A stretch of DNA of 37,482 nucleotides from an uncultured Verrucomicrobia subdivision 3 bacterium (GCA_903895255.1 CAITTG010000030.1:1-37482); one strand, 5' to 3'; positions 15,595 to 24,590 are shown, counted from the stretch's first letter. Numbers and translations: made by a program. The notes: generated by a model not told the origin, from the letters alone.

Positions 15595-16956
15595 GTGGAG
15601 GCAACCCGTAAAACTCACATAGTCGTGCTCGGAGCTGGCTTTGGTGGCTTGACCTTCTGCAAGCAGCTCATGACAAATGATGTGGTCATCACCCTGGTGG
15701 ACCGCACCAACTACCATCTGTTTCAACCCTTGCTGTATCAGGTCGCCACCTGCGGTCTCGCCGCCACGGACATCGCCCAGCCCATCCGCGCCATTCTCTC
15801 GGAACACACCAATCTGACCGTGCTGCTGGACAAGGTGGAGGGGTTTGATCTGGCGAACAAGCACGTGGTCCTGGATGGCGGCCCGCTGAAATACGATTAC
15901 CTCGTGCTGGCGCTGGGCGGTCAGACGGGCTATTTCGGCCATGCGGAATGGGAACAATACGCGCCCGGGCTGAAAACCCTGGATGACGCGCTCCGCATCC
16001 GCAGCCGGGTGTTGCTGGCCTTCGAACGCGCGGAAAACGAGATGAACACCGCCGAGCATGACCGCTTGATGACCGTCGTCATTGTTGGGGGCGGCCCCAC
16101 CGGCGTCGAACTGGCGGGTTCTTTCTCCGAGCTCACCCGCACCGTGCTGGACCGGGAATTTCGCCGCATTGACCCCACCCAAGCGCGGATTATTTTGATT
16201 GAGGGCGGGCCCAAGATTTTGGGCCACCTGCCCCCGGAGCTCTCGGATAGCGCGTTGCGTCAGTTGGAAGCCTTGGGCGTGGAGGTCCGCACCTCCACCC
16301 AGGTGAAAAATATCAGCGAAGGCCAGGTGGAGCTGGTTGGGGGCGAAATCATCCAGGCGGGTAACATTCTCTGGGCGGCCGGAGTCTCCGCCTCGCCGCT
16401 CACCAAAAAATTGGGGGTGCCTCTGGACCGTGGCGGACGCGTGAAGGTTAATCCCGATCTCAGTTTGCCCGGCCATCCCGAGGTCTTTGCCATCGGGGAC
16501 CTGGCGGCCGTCCTGCAGGCCAACGGCAAGCCGGTGCCCGGCGTTTCGCCCGCCGCCATGCAAATGGGCCAGCATGTGGCCCGCATTTTGACCCAGGAAA
16601 TACGGTTCCAGGCCAGTCCGGCGGACCGCCCCGCTTTCAAATACCATGACAAGGGCACCATGGCCACCATCGGTCGCTCGGCGGCGGTGGCAGTGCTGGG
16701 GCCCATCCGGCTGACCGGCTTTCCGGCCTGGCTGGTCTGGCTGGTGGTCCACATCTTTTTCCTGGTCGGTTTCCGCAACCGCGCGGCGGTGATGTTCCAG
16801 TGGATGTACTCCTACTTTTCCTTCCGGCGCAGCGCCCGCATCATCACCTACCTGCCGCGCCAGGCGGGCGACCGGCCCCAGGCGGAAGGCGGCGCCCCGG
16901 TCGGCCTCGGCTTCGGCAGCTTCAACGCCGCACCAGCTCCGACACCACCACGGTGA
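15595..16956 (+). CDS. ndh: Type II NADH:quinone oxidoreductase (NDH-2)
   Basis: NDH-2 oxidises NADH at the inner face of the membrane and reduces quinone without pumping protons. The 453-residue flavoprotein has two Rossmann motifs: GAGFGG at residues 13-18 for FAD and GGGPTG at about 165-170 for NADH, plus the C-terminal FAD contact FAIGDLAAV near 300 and the quinone-site-like SPAAMQMGQH. The C-terminal third contains an amphipathic membrane anchor (GFPAWLVWLVVHIFFLVGFRNRAAVMFQWMYSYFSFRR), as in NDH-2. The GTG at 15595 gives the normal N-terminus (MEATRKTHIVVLGAG). Its 3' end overlaps the opposite-strand Uma2 gene by 35 bases. mqnC lies upstream in the opposite direction. Confidence 0.9.
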   Translation: MEATRKTHIVVLGAGFGGLTFCKQLMTNDVVITLVDRTNYHLFQPLLYQVATCGLAATDIAQPIRAILSEHTNLTVLLDKVEGFDLANKHVVLDGGPLKYDYLVLALGGQTGYFGHAEWEQYAPGLKTLDDALRIRSRVLLAFERAENEMNTAEHDRLMTVVIVGGGPTGVELAGSFSELTRTVLDREFRRIDPTQARIILIEGGPKILGHLPPELSDSALRQLEALGVEVRTSTQVKNISEGQVELVGGEIIQAGNILWAAGVSASPLTKKLGVPLDRGGRVKVNPDLSLPGHPEVFAIGDLAAVLQANGKPVPGVSPAAMQMGQHVARILTQEIRFQASPADRPAFKYHDKGTMATIGRSAAVAVLGPIRLTGFPAWLVWLVVHIFFLVGFRNRAAVMFQWMYSYFSFRRSARIITYLPRQAGDRPQAEGGAPVGLGFGSFNAAPAPTPPR

Positions 16957-17482
16957 GGTCGGGAAAGGCCAGCGGCCTGGCGATATCGTCCGCGCCTAGT
17001 ATCGCTTTCCTGGCGTAGCCTGAAAAGTTGGGTTCGCGATACACTTCGATGGTCTCGTCATTGAGATTCACGATCCACACCTCCGGAATGCCAGCGTGGC
17101 CATAAGCCGGTAATTTTTCGGCTAAATCCCTGGCCAGCGAACTGTCCGAGACTTCCACTAGTAAACAAACGTCTTCGGGCAGGGGATGCCGGTTGCGGTA
17201 GAAATCGGACGCGGGCTTGAGCAGCATCAAGTCTGGTTGCGGCTCCGAATGATCATCCAGCCGCACCGGGTTTTGAACCGTCACCAGCCAGCGGCCCTGG
17301 GCCGCCAGCGTGAAGCGCTGGCTGAGATAATTGGTGACGCCGCCATGGAACGGACCGATCGGTGACATATCTGTAATTTCTCCATTAAGCAGCTCCACGC
17401 GGGCGTCGGGTCGCAGCACCCCCGTCTCCGCCATGCGGTAATAATCCTTGACGCTAAAACGATGTTTGGCCGGTGCCAGCAC
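16922..17482 (-). CDS. Uma2-family (DUF820) restriction-endonuclease-fold protein
   Basis: This 186-residue protein shows the Uma2/DUF820 pattern: FSVKDYYRMAETGVLRPDARVELLNGEI near the start, PQPDLMLLKP near 85, the core LLVEVSDSSLARDLAEKLPAYGHAGIPEVWIVNL (about 105-140) and VYREP. The P-D-[LV], E-V-S-D-S-[ST]-L-x-x-D-x-x-x-K residues correspond to the PD-(D/E)xK-type active site of the family. Uma2 proteins are abundant in cyanobacteria and Verrucomicrobiota; their biological role is unsettled. Its last 35 bases overlap the ndh 3' end tail to tail. Confidence 0.88.
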   Translation of the reverse strand: MLAPAKHRFSVKDYYRMAETGVLRPDARVELLNGEITDMSPIGPFHGGVTNYLSQRFTLAAQGRWLVTVQNPVRLDDHSEPQPDLMLLKPASDFYRNRHPLPEDVCLLVEVSDSSLARDLAEKLPAYGHAGIPEVWIVNLNDETIEVYREPNFSGYARKAILGADDIARPLAFPDLTVVVSELVRR

Positions 17483-17671
17483 CCTTTTATCTTATGGAAT
17501 TATCCAATTGTTGGCAACTCACAGGTTTCCCGCCCCCAAAATTTCCCTCGCCATCCGCCCCAAATTATTAGAGTCTATGCGCTTATCCCCATGGTCGGCC
17601 AGCGGGATTCGGTCAAACCTCCGGGCGCCTCCCGGAGATCCAACCGAATACCAGCACCGTCAAGTGGGGGG

Positions 17672-17699
17672 TTGAAATTTTTGAACATTTTTTTAAAAT
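17672..17699 (+). promoter_or_regulatory. Probable promoter of the Gld-type ABC operon
   Basis: TTGAAA (17672-17677) and TAAAAT (17694-17699) are 16 bases apart in an unusually A/T-rich patch within GC-rich surroundings. The operon's first ATG is at 17760, leaving a leader of roughly 55 bases. It is close to the sigma-70 consensus; inferred from motif only. Confidence 0.55.
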
Positions 17700-17759
17700 A
17701 TTGTCCAATTTCACACCACGGCGTGACCAGCGTCCGCGGGTAAATTGACCGTTGCTGAC

Positions 17760-18716
17760 ATGATTAAAGTAGAGAATCTGACCAAATTATTCGGGGCCAA
17801 GCGCGCCGTGGACGGCATCTCGTTTACCGTTCAGCGGGGCGAGGTGCTGGGGTTTCTGGGACCCAACGGAGCGGGCAAATCCACCACCATGCGGATGATT
17901 ACCGGCTTTATCCCGCCCACCAGCGGCACGGTGACCATTGGCGGGCATGACATGCTCGAAAACCCCATCCCGGCCAAAAAGCTAATCGGTTACCTGCCCG
18001 AAAACGCCCCTGCATACACGGACATGACCGTGTACGGCTTTCTCGATTTCGCCGCCGCCATTCGCGGCCTGAGCGGCGAGGCCAAAAAGCAGGCCATCAA
18101 CCGCGCCGTTGGCCTCTGCTTTCTGCAATCCGTGCTGCACCAGAATATTGAGACCCTGTCCAAGGGCTACCGCCACCGCACCTGCTTTGCCCAGTCCATC
18201 ATCCATGATCCGGACATCCTGATTTTGGACGAACCTACCGATGGCCTGGACCCGAACCAGAAGCACGAAATCCGCCAGCTCATCCGCCGCATGGGGGAAA
18301 CCAAGGCGATCATTTTCTCCACCCACATCCTCGAGGAAGTGGACGCCGTCTGCACCCGGGCGGTCATCATTGACCGCGGCCGGATTGTGGCCAACGGCAC
18401 GCCCCACGAATTGCGGGCCAAATCGGAATGGGCCGGGGCGGTGACCCTGCGAGTCAACGGCATTTCATCAGCGGAATTGAACGGCAAATTGAATGGTTTG
18501 CGCGGTGCCCGCAAAGTGGCCACCGCCACCGATGGCACCCGCGTGACCGTGACCGTCTTCCCCCGCGTGGCGGGCGATGGCGATTTGACACGCGAAGTCA
18601 TCGCGGCCACCAGCGGCTGGCAGGTCGAGGACCTGCGCACCGAGGAAGGCCGCCTCGATGAAGTCTTCCGCAGCATCACGCTGCCCGACACCGCCGGCAA
18701 GGAGGCAAAACTATGA
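17760..18716 (+). CDS. ABC transporter ATP-binding protein (GldA-like)
   Basis: This 318-residue ATPase powers an ABC-2 exporter with the downstream permease. It has Walker A GPNGAGKST near residue 37, the Q-loop region GYLPENAPAYTDMTV, an ABC signature-like LSKGYRHR, Walker B ILILDEPTDGLDPNQ and the switch histidine in FSTHILEEVDAVCTR. The C-terminal 100 residues form the accessory domain common in gliding-motility GldA and multidrug homologues. ATG 17760 is preferred to the upstream TTG 17745 because the family begins MIKVENLTK. It overlaps the permease by four bases (ATGA at 18713-18716), so translation is coupled. Confidence 0.92.
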   Translation: MIKVENLTKLFGAKRAVDGISFTVQRGEVLGFLGPNGAGKSTTMRMITGFIPPTSGTVTIGGHDMLENPIPAKKLIGYLPENAPAYTDMTVYGFLDFAAAIRGLSGEAKKQAINRAVGLCFLQSVLHQNIETLSKGYRHRTCFAQSIIHDPDILILDEPTDGLDPNQKHEIRQLIRRMGETKAIIFSTHILEEVDAVCTRAVIIDRGRIVANGTPHELRAKSEWAGAVTLRVNGISSAELNGKLNGLRGARKVATATDGTRVTVTVFPRVAGDGDLTREVIAATSGWQVEDLRTEEGRLDEVFRSITLPDTAGKEAKL

Positions 18717-19465
18717 ATAGCTGGCGCAATATCAAAACCATCACGAAACGGGAGCTCAAAGCCTATTTTGCCTCGCCCGTGGCCTACGTATTTATCGTAA
18801 TTTTCCTGCTTTTAAATGGATTTTTCACCTTTATGGTCGGCGGCTTCTTCGAACGCGGCGAAGCCTCCCTCTCCGCCTCGTTTTTTTTATGGCATCCGTG
18901 GTTCTACCTGTTCCTCGTGCCGGCCGTTGGCATGCGCCTGTGGGCCGATGAACGCCGCGTGGGCACGCTGGAACTGCTGCTGACCATGCCGATCGCACCG
19001 TGGGAGGCCATTGTGGGCAAGTTCGCCGCCTCGTGGCTGTTCCTGGGCCTGGCGTTGCTGCTGACCTTTCCGGTGGTGCTCACGGTGAACTACCTTGGGA
19101 GCCCGGACAACGGGGTCATCTTTGCGGCTTACTTGGGGAGCTGGCTCATGGCGGGGGCGTACCTCGCGGTGAGCTGCATCACCTCCGCGATCACCCGCAG
19201 CCAGGTGGTGAGCTTCATCATTTCCGTGGTGGCCTGCCTGTTCCTGATTCTGGCGGGTTTTCCGCCGGTGATCAACCTGCTGCAAAACCTCACCCACAAC
19301 TGGCAGTGGCTGGTGGATGTCATCACCTCCTTTAGCGTGATCACCCACTTCGAAGGCTTCCAGAAGGGCGTGCTGGATTCGCGCGACATTATTTTCTTCC
19401 TCTCCGTGATTGGGTTCTCGCTCTTCACCACCAGCGTGATTTTGCGGACCCACCGGACCACCTGA
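18713..19465 (+). CDS. ABC-2 type permease (GldF-like)
   Basis: A 250-residue integral membrane protein with about six hydrophobic segments. It opens KTITKRELKAYFASPVAYVFIVIFLLLNGFFTF, the usual start of GldF-type permeases, and includes MRLWADERRVGTLELLLTMPIAPWEAIVGKF, the conserved cytoplasmic loop that couples to the ATPase. It lies within one operon with the ATPase (four-base overlap) and the GldG-like gene (14 bases downstream). In Bacteroidota GldA/F/G supports gliding; in other phyla the substrate is unknown, and no other gliding genes are present. Confidence 0.9.
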   Translation: MNSWRNIKTITKRELKAYFASPVAYVFIVIFLLLNGFFTFMVGGFFERGEASLSASFFLWHPWFYLFLVPAVGMRLWADERRVGTLELLLTMPIAPWEAIVGKFAASWLFLGLALLLTFPVVLTVNYLGSPDNGVIFAAYLGSWLMAGAYLAVSCITSAITRSQVVSFIISVVACLFLILAGFPPVINLLQNLTHNWQWLVDVITSFSVITHFEGFQKGVLDSRDIIFFLSVIGFSLFTTSVILRTHRTT

Positions 19466-19479
19466 TTTAGGAGTTTACG

Positions 19480-21369
19480 ATGCAAAAGAAGTCCCTCGAA
19501 ACGCTGCTTTATTCCACGGCCGGCATCCTGGTGATGCTGGCCATTGTCATTGCCATTAATGTCCTCACCAGCGTGCACCCGGTGCGCGAGGATTTGACCC
19601 AGGAGAAGGCGTACACCCTCTCGGCGGGCACCCGCGCGGTGCTGAAGAAGCTGGACACCCCCGTAACGATCCATTTCTACTGCACCCAGAGCGAGACGGC
19701 CACGCCGGAAACCGTATATCTCAAGGCCTATGCGAAAAAAGTCGAGGACCTGCTGCAGGAGTACCAGCAGATCGCGGGCAAGAATTTGATCATTCAGAAA
19801 TTTGATCCGCAGCCGGATTCCGACGCCGAGGATTCCGCCCGCCTGGACGGTTTGGAGCCGCAAACGCTGCAGGGCAACGACGAATATTATCTGGGGGTGT
19901 CGGTGAGTCTGGCGGATGACCGCGTGGCCATTCCTTTTCTGGATCCCAGCCGCGAGCGCCAGTTGGAGTACGACCTGACGCGCGCCATCTCGCAAGTGTT
20001 CACGCCGGAAAAACCCACCGTGGGTGTCATGAGCGCGCTGCCCGTCTTCGGGCAACCGGCCAACCCCATGATGATGGAGTCCGGCCAGCAAGGCCCGCCC
20101 GCCTGGACCTTGATTGACCAATTAAAACAGGATTTCGACCTCAAGCAGGTCGAGCTGACGGCCGATAAAATTGACGACAGCATCAAAGTGCTGCTCGTGA
20201 TTCATCCCAAGGAAATCAGTGAAGCCACTCAATATGCGCTTGACCAGTTCGTGCTGCGCGGGGGCAAGCTCATTGCCTTCCTGGATCCGCAGTCCGTGCT
20301 GGATACCCGGGCGCAGCAGCAGCAACAGAACCCCATGATGGGTGGCCAACCGCCGGGGAATGCGTCCTCCTCGCTCCCACTGCTGCTCAAGGCCTGGGGC
20401 TTGGATTTCGACACAGGCAAGGTCGTAGCGGATTTGGACTTTAAGATGCAGTTGAGCGGTCCCGGCGGCCAGCCCACGGATGCCCCGGCGTTTTTAGGCC
20501 TGACCACCGACGGCATCAACCACGATGACATTGCCACCGCCCCGTTGGACACCGTCTGGCTGCCACTGGTGGGCGCCTTTACTGGCAACCCGGCCCCCGG
20601 ACTCAAGGAAACCGTCCTGCTGCACAGCTCCACGCAGGCGGAGTTGGTCGATGGCATGATGGCCACGATGGGCGGCGACAGTTTGCTGCAGAATTTCAAG
20701 GCCACGGGGGTGAGCTACACCCTGGCCCTGCGGCTTACGGGCAAATTCAAAACTGCCTTCCCCAATGGCCAGCCCGGTCAAACCAACAGCACCAGCCTCA
20801 AGGAATCAGCGGCGGACAACTCGGTGGTGCTGTTTGGCGACACGGATTTTGCCGCCGATGATTTCTCCCTGCGCAAAACCCAAACGCCCTTTGGCAACCT
20901 GGTCAACCCCCTGAATGGGAACCTCAGCCTGGTGCAGAACCTCGTCGAGCAAATGGCCGGGGACAGCAATTTGATTGAGATTCGCAGCCGGGCCTCCACG
21001 CACCGGCCGTTCACGCGCATCAAGGCCCTGGAAGCCGCCGCCGAGGCGACGGGCGAGGCCAAGATCACCGAATTGCAGAACAGCCTGAATGACACCCAGC
21101 AGCGCTTGAGCGAGCTCCAGCAGCAAAAGAAGGACAAGGACCAGCAGTTCATCCTCTCCCCCGAGCAAAAGGCCGAGCTGGAAAACTTCCGCAAGAAACA
21201 GGCGGAAGTCAGCCGCGAACTCAAGCAGGCCCAGAAAGATTTGCGCAAAGAAGTGGTCTCCCTGGAAACGCGCCTGGAATGGCTCAACATCCTCGCCGTG
21301 CCGCTCGCCGTGACCCTGGCCGGGATCCTGATCGCTTACGTTAAACGCCAAAAGACTTCCGCCAAATGA
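19480..21369 (+). CDS. GldG-like ABC auxiliary protein
   Basis: This 629-residue protein has an N-terminal membrane segment (LLYSTAGILVMLAIVIAINVLTSV), a large extracytoplasmic domain, and a C-terminal membrane segment (LNILAVPLAVTLAGILIAYVKRQK). The domain begins REDLTQEKAYTLSAGTRAVLKKLDTPVTIHFY, the hallmark of GldG/ABC-type uncharacterised (DUF7088) proteins, followed by an IFT52-like core with VLLVIHPKEISEATQYALDQFVLRGGKLIAFLDP. Residues about 525-600 form a Gln/Lys/Glu-rich coiled coil just before the last segment. It works with the ATPase and permease as an exporter accessory; the substrate is unknown. GGTTTACGATG-like spacing after GldF and a four-base overlap with the next gene mark an operon. 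Confidence 0.88.
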   Translation: MQKKSLETLLYSTAGILVMLAIVIAINVLTSVHPVREDLTQEKAYTLSAGTRAVLKKLDTPVTIHFYCTQSETATPETVYLKAYAKKVEDLLQEYQQIAGKNLIIQKFDPQPDSDAEDSARLDGLEPQTLQGNDEYYLGVSVSLADDRVAIPFLDPSRERQLEYDLTRAISQVFTPEKPTVGVMSALPVFGQPANPMMMESGQQGPPAWTLIDQLKQDFDLKQVELTADKIDDSIKVLLVIHPKEISEATQYALDQFVLRGGKLIAFLDPQSVLDTRAQQQQQNPMMGGQPPGNASSSLPLLLKAWGLDFDTGKVVADLDFKMQLSGPGGQPTDAPAFLGLTTDGINHDDIATAPLDTVWLPLVGAFTGNPAPGLKETVLLHSSTQAELVDGMMATMGGDSLLQNFKATGVSYTLALRLTGKFKTAFPNGQPGQTNSTSLKESAADNSVVLFGDTDFAADDFSLRKTQTPFGNLVNPLNGNLSLVQNLVEQMAGDSNLIEIRSRASTHRPFTRIKALEAAAEATGEAKITELQNSLNDTQQRLSELQQQKKDKDQQFILSPEQKAELENFRKKQAEVSRELKQAQKDLRKEVVSLETRLEWLNILAVPLAVTLAGILIAYVKRQKTSAK

Positions 21370-22532
21370 ATCGCAAACAATTCCTTCTGCTGTTGATCGC
21401 GGTGCTGATCGTGGGTGGCGCCGGCCTGCTGGTGTATCAACGTGCCAATCGTTCCTGGGAAAGCTCCGCCACCACCATCGGCGGCAAGCTGCTGCCGGGC
21501 CTGGCCATCAATGACATCGCCGCCATCACCATCCAGAGCGGCACCAACACCCTGCATCTGGCGCGCAAGGATAATCTCTGGCGCGTGACGGAACGCGGCA
21601 ATTACGCCGCCAACTTTGGCCAGATCAGCGACTGGTTGATCAAGCTCGCCGATTTGAAAATCGCCCAGAGCCAGGACGTCGGCCCCTCGCAGCTCGGCCG
21701 CTTTGCCCTGCTCCCGCCCGGCCCGGCCACGAACACCGCCACGCTGGTGGAATTTGACGATGCGAGCGGCAAGCCGCTCGCCACCCTGCTCCTCGGAAAA
21801 AAACACATCAAGAAACCCACCAGCCCGCAGCCCCCGGGCATGGGCATGGGTGACGAGGGCTGGCCCGATGGCCGGTACGTCATGGTGGGCGCCGCCGCCA
21901 CCAGCCTCGCCGTCATTTCTGACCCGCTCGATAATGCCGAACCCAAGCCCGACCAATGGTTGAACAAGGATTTTCTGAATGTGGAAAAGCCCGGGACCAT
22001 CGCCGTGACGTTCCCAGAGGCCACCAATTCCTGGCAGCTCACCCGCGCCTCCGAAACCAATGACTGGTCGCTCACCGCCGCCGGACCGAAGGAAAAACTC
22101 GATGCCACCAAAATTTCCGGCGTCACCACCCCGCTCAGTTCCGCCTCGTTCAATGACGTGCTGCCGCCGGATACCACGCCCGCCGCCGCCGGTCTGACGA
22201 ACGTCACGACCCTGACCGTGTCCACCCTCGATGGCTTCACCTACACCGCGCAGATCGGTCAAAAGCAAACCGACAATTATCCGGTAACTTTCACCATTAG
22301 CGCGAACCTGTCCGCGCCGTTGACCGGCACGAACGCCGCCGCCCTGGCATCACAAGCCAGCCATAAATCCCTAACCGACAAACTCGCCCGGGAACAAGGC
22401 TACCAAAAATGGATCTACCTCCTGCCCACCTACACGATTGATCCCTTGCTGAAACACCGCGCCGACCTGCTGGTGGTGGAGACGAACACGGTGGCGGGCA
22501 CGAATGCAACGGCAGCCGCCACGGATAAATAA
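21366..22532 (+). CDS. DUF4340-domain protein of the Gld-type operon
   Basis: A 388-residue protein with an N-terminal membrane anchor (QFLLLLIAVLIVGGAGLLVYQRA) and an extracytoplasmic part. The motif IAAITIQSGTNTLHLARKDNLWRVTERGNYAANFGQISDWLIKLADLKIAQ is typical of DUF4340, a domain that regularly follows GldG-like genes. The C-terminal tail is Thr/Ala/Asn-rich. It overlaps the GldG-like gene by four bases (ATGA), the fourth coupled step in this operon. Its function is unknown; being anchored outside the cytoplasm beside GldG it probably forms part of the same complex. Confidence 0.85.
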   Translation: MNRKQFLLLLIAVLIVGGAGLLVYQRANRSWESSATTIGGKLLPGLAINDIAAITIQSGTNTLHLARKDNLWRVTERGNYAANFGQISDWLIKLADLKIAQSQDVGPSQLGRFALLPPGPATNTATLVEFDDASGKPLATLLLGKKHIKKPTSPQPPGMGMGDEGWPDGRYVMVGAAATSLAVISDPLDNAEPKPDQWLNKDFLNVEKPGTIAVTFPEATNSWQLTRASETNDWSLTAAGPKEKLDATKISGVTTPLSSASFNDVLPPDTTPAAAGLTNVTTLTVSTLDGFTYTAQIGQKQTDNYPVTFTISANLSAPLTGTNAAALASQASHKSLTDKLAREQGYQKWIYLLPTYTIDPLLKHRADLLVVETNTVAGTNATAAATDK

Positions 22533-22575
22533 TCCCAGCCTCCGTTCCCCCGGTTTCTTCCGGCTCAAAAAAATG

Positions 22576-22686
22576 GGCTGGCCTGGGCGTATCCACTACT
22601 GACCGTCGCTCCGCTGCCACTCGCGACGTCCCTACCGGTTTCAGACCGTTTGAGGACCGTCAACTGCATTCACGTCCATGCCAGCC
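22576..22686. repeat. Mini-element copy 1 with imperfect inverted ends
   Basis: This 111-bp segment starts GGCTGGCCTGGGCGT and ends in a sequence whose complement starts GGCTGGCATGGACGT, so its 30-base ends are imperfect inverted repeats. The middle is unlike that of copy 2. It follows a short A-run. The layout resembles a miniature non-autonomous element or an intercistronic palindromic repeat. Confidence 0.65.
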
Positions 22687-23160
22687 ACCCCAAACTCGCC
22701 CGGTTTGGCGGGATCTCAAGGGATCATTATGGCTTTCGAAACCAGCCGCGGTGTCCGCCCAAAAGAGTTGAACCGAAACCCCGGCGGTCCGGGTTGGCCC
22801 GGCACCATCAATTGGTTGCGGCATAACCGGCACCTCGAAGCGGGTGTCGCACCAGATGACTTTAATACGCGATTGCGGGTTCATGCCGTTGACTGCCTTT
22901 CAAGCGGACCGCGACCGCTGACGCGGCCGCTGGGAATTGCGCGCCGCCCGCCGGCCGGATGCCACCGGCACATGCCATTGTTCGGGAAAGCGCATGAGTT
23001 CATTCTCCCTGAAGGCAGCTGGTGGTGGCCAATCCAGAGGCCAAATAAATTATGGGCATTTTCCCGAAATGTCCGCCGATTGATCACGATTTTCCCCACC
23101 TAGGGTGACTTTCGGCTTTTTAACTGAGTCTGCGTACTTCGTTGCCCCCTTCTAAAAAAC

Positions 23161-23274
23161 GGCTGGCATGGGCGTATCCACTACTGACGGCCTTTTCCTT
23201 TGCGACGGCCTCACCAGTTTTTCGGTGCCGTCCAGAACCAGGTCCCGTCAACCGCACTCACGTCCATGCCAGCC
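23161..23274. repeat. Mini-element copy 2 with imperfect inverted ends
   Basis: This 114-bp segment shares its left 30 bases with copy 1 (22576-22605) with two differences, and its right 30 bases with copy 1 (22657-22686) with about two. Ends are inverted with respect to each other: about 21 of 30 positions pair, including the outer 11. It also follows an A-run. The two copies are in the same orientation, 585 bases apart start to start. Confidence 0.65.
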
Positions 23275-23503
23275 ATCATCACCTTCGTCCTGTTTGAGAA
23301 GATGTCAAGAGTTGATATTAACTTTTGAAGATGGCCACCAGCAAACCAATGACTGCACGATCCTTGGCACCGGCTAATTCCAAGGTGAGTCCAGGACCGG
23401 GTAATAGTCTGGGGGGGAACTCCTTCCACCGGATATTTCGACATAATCTCGCAAGATCAAGTTCTGGTTGCATCCAAAATGGAATCCAGTTCGTAGAAAG
23501 GTC

Positions 23504-24415
23504 ATGAAACTAATGCGCCGCCAAAGAATTCATGGTTTTACCCTGGTTGAATTACTGGTGGTGATGGCGATTCTGGCAATTCTGGCCGGTTTGCTCCTGC
23601 CCGCGCTCGTGCGGGCCCGGGCCTCCGGCCGGCAGTCCAACTGCATGGGCAACCTGCGTCAAATCGCCACGGCCGCGCGGTTGTACATGGATGATTATGG
23701 CGGCGGCCTTTTTCACCACCACGAGGGCTGGGTGTTAAATGACGGCACGCAGGTTGATCTGCTGCCCACCAGTCTGGCGGGTTGTCAGGGCGGTGGGGCG
23801 GGAAACAGCCAGGCCGAGAAACCATGGGTGATTTTCTTTCAACCCTATCTCAAAAGCCGGCAGGTGGCCTTTTGCCCCGAAGACTTGACTCCGCGCTCGC
23901 AAGTTTTGGCGGCCAACCTGATTGACTATAATGGGGGCATCACCAGCTTGACGCAAACCCCGCCGCCACAATCCGAGCAAGCGTTGGCGACGAGCGGATC
24001 CCTCGCCATGGAGAGCTATTTGCTCAACTCCATTTTCACTCATCGCTGCGCCCAATACGCGGTTCAGGGAATTTTGCATGGTTTTGCCACGGAAACGGCC
24101 GTCAATGAGCTGCCCAACCCCAACCTCATCATGTTTTCGGAACGCAACTCGGAAGCCTTGGACGCCCCGAATAATCCTGAATACGGCGACGTTTGCCAGG
24201 ATGATTATGACACTTGGGCAGGCGAGGGGGCATTGGTGCAATGGGGGGCGGGGGCCTGGGCCGATCAGGGATGGATCCGGCATAATCGCCACGGGCAGCG
24301 GGCCAACTATGTCTTCACCGACGGGCATGTGCAAAATTTATCCTGGAGCCAGGCCCGGTGCGACCAATATCCAGATCATGTGGTTCGACTGCCACTGGCC
24401 AATCCCCCGCAATAA
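23504..24415 (+). CDS. Type II secretion-like pseudopilin with C-terminal H-x9-DG motif
   Basis: The 303-residue protein has a prepilin leader: basic MRRQRIHG, then the cleavage/methylation motif FTLVELLVVMAILAILAGLLLPAL, cut by prepilin peptidase between G and F. The C-terminus contains HNRHGQRANYVFTDGHVQNL, the H-x9-DG motif abundant in Verrucomicrobiota and Planctomycetota pseudopilin families. The central domain has several Cys and aromatic residues. Such paralogues are numerous in these genomes and their role (surface fibre, substrate capture) is mostly unknown. ATG 23504, preceded by GAAAGG, is preferred to the TTG at 23468. No secretion genes are adjacent. Confidence 0.9.
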   Translation: MKLMRRQRIHGFTLVELLVVMAILAILAGLLLPALVRARASGRQSNCMGNLRQIATAARLYMDDYGGGLFHHHEGWVLNDGTQVDLLPTSLAGCQGGGAGNSQAEKPWVIFFQPYLKSRQVAFCPEDLTPRSQVLAANLIDYNGGITSLTQTPPPQSEQALATSGSLAMESYLLNSIFTHRCAQYAVQGILHGFATETAVNELPNPNLIMFSERNSEALDAPNNPEYGDVCQDDYDTWAGEGALVQWGAGAWADQGWIRHNRHGQRANYVFTDGHVQNLSWSQARCDQYPDHVVRLPLANPPQ

Positions 24416-24431
24416 TGTACCAGCGTGTCCT

Positions 24432-24488
24432 CTCAGCCGGAACCATGCAATAGCAACTCTGTGTTTCTATTGCATGGTTCCGACTGAG
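24432..24488 (+). terminator. Strong 22-bp hairpin after the pseudopilin gene
   Basis: Positions 24432-24453 pair with 24467-24488 over 22 bases with one mismatch, around a 13-base loop. It begins 16 bases after the pseudopilin stop. No T-run follows on either strand, so it may be a Rho-independent-like barrier, an RNA-stabilising structure or a palindromic repeat rather than a classical terminator. Confidence 0.45.
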
Positions 24489-24590
24489 TGCATTTATGGA
24501 AATGCTCCAAGGGCCAACGGCCCGGCCCATCAGCCCCCAGTCCTTTTGCCCCTGGCCATTCGCTCCCCCCAGAAAACCGCTTGAACCCCA

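Larger units (their letters stand above)
22533..23503. other. Gene-poor interval with two copies of a small element
   Basis: About 970 bases separate the DUF4340 gene from the pseudopilin gene. The only long reading (22678-23103) is rich in Pro, Arg and Gly and starts inside a repeat, so I do not accept it as a gene. The interval holds the two repeat copies listed separately; the rest shows no RNA gene that I can recognise. Confidence 0.6.

Noticed and set aside
15586..16752. 388-residue minus-strand reading across ndh
   Set aside because: Mirror of ndh codons with His/Gln/Gly-rich, low-complexity content; the plus strand has both Rossmann motifs.
22678..23103. 141-residue plus-strand reading between the mini-element copies
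   Set aside because: Starts inside repeat copy 1 and is Pro/Arg/Trp-rich with no ribosome-binding site or family resemblance.
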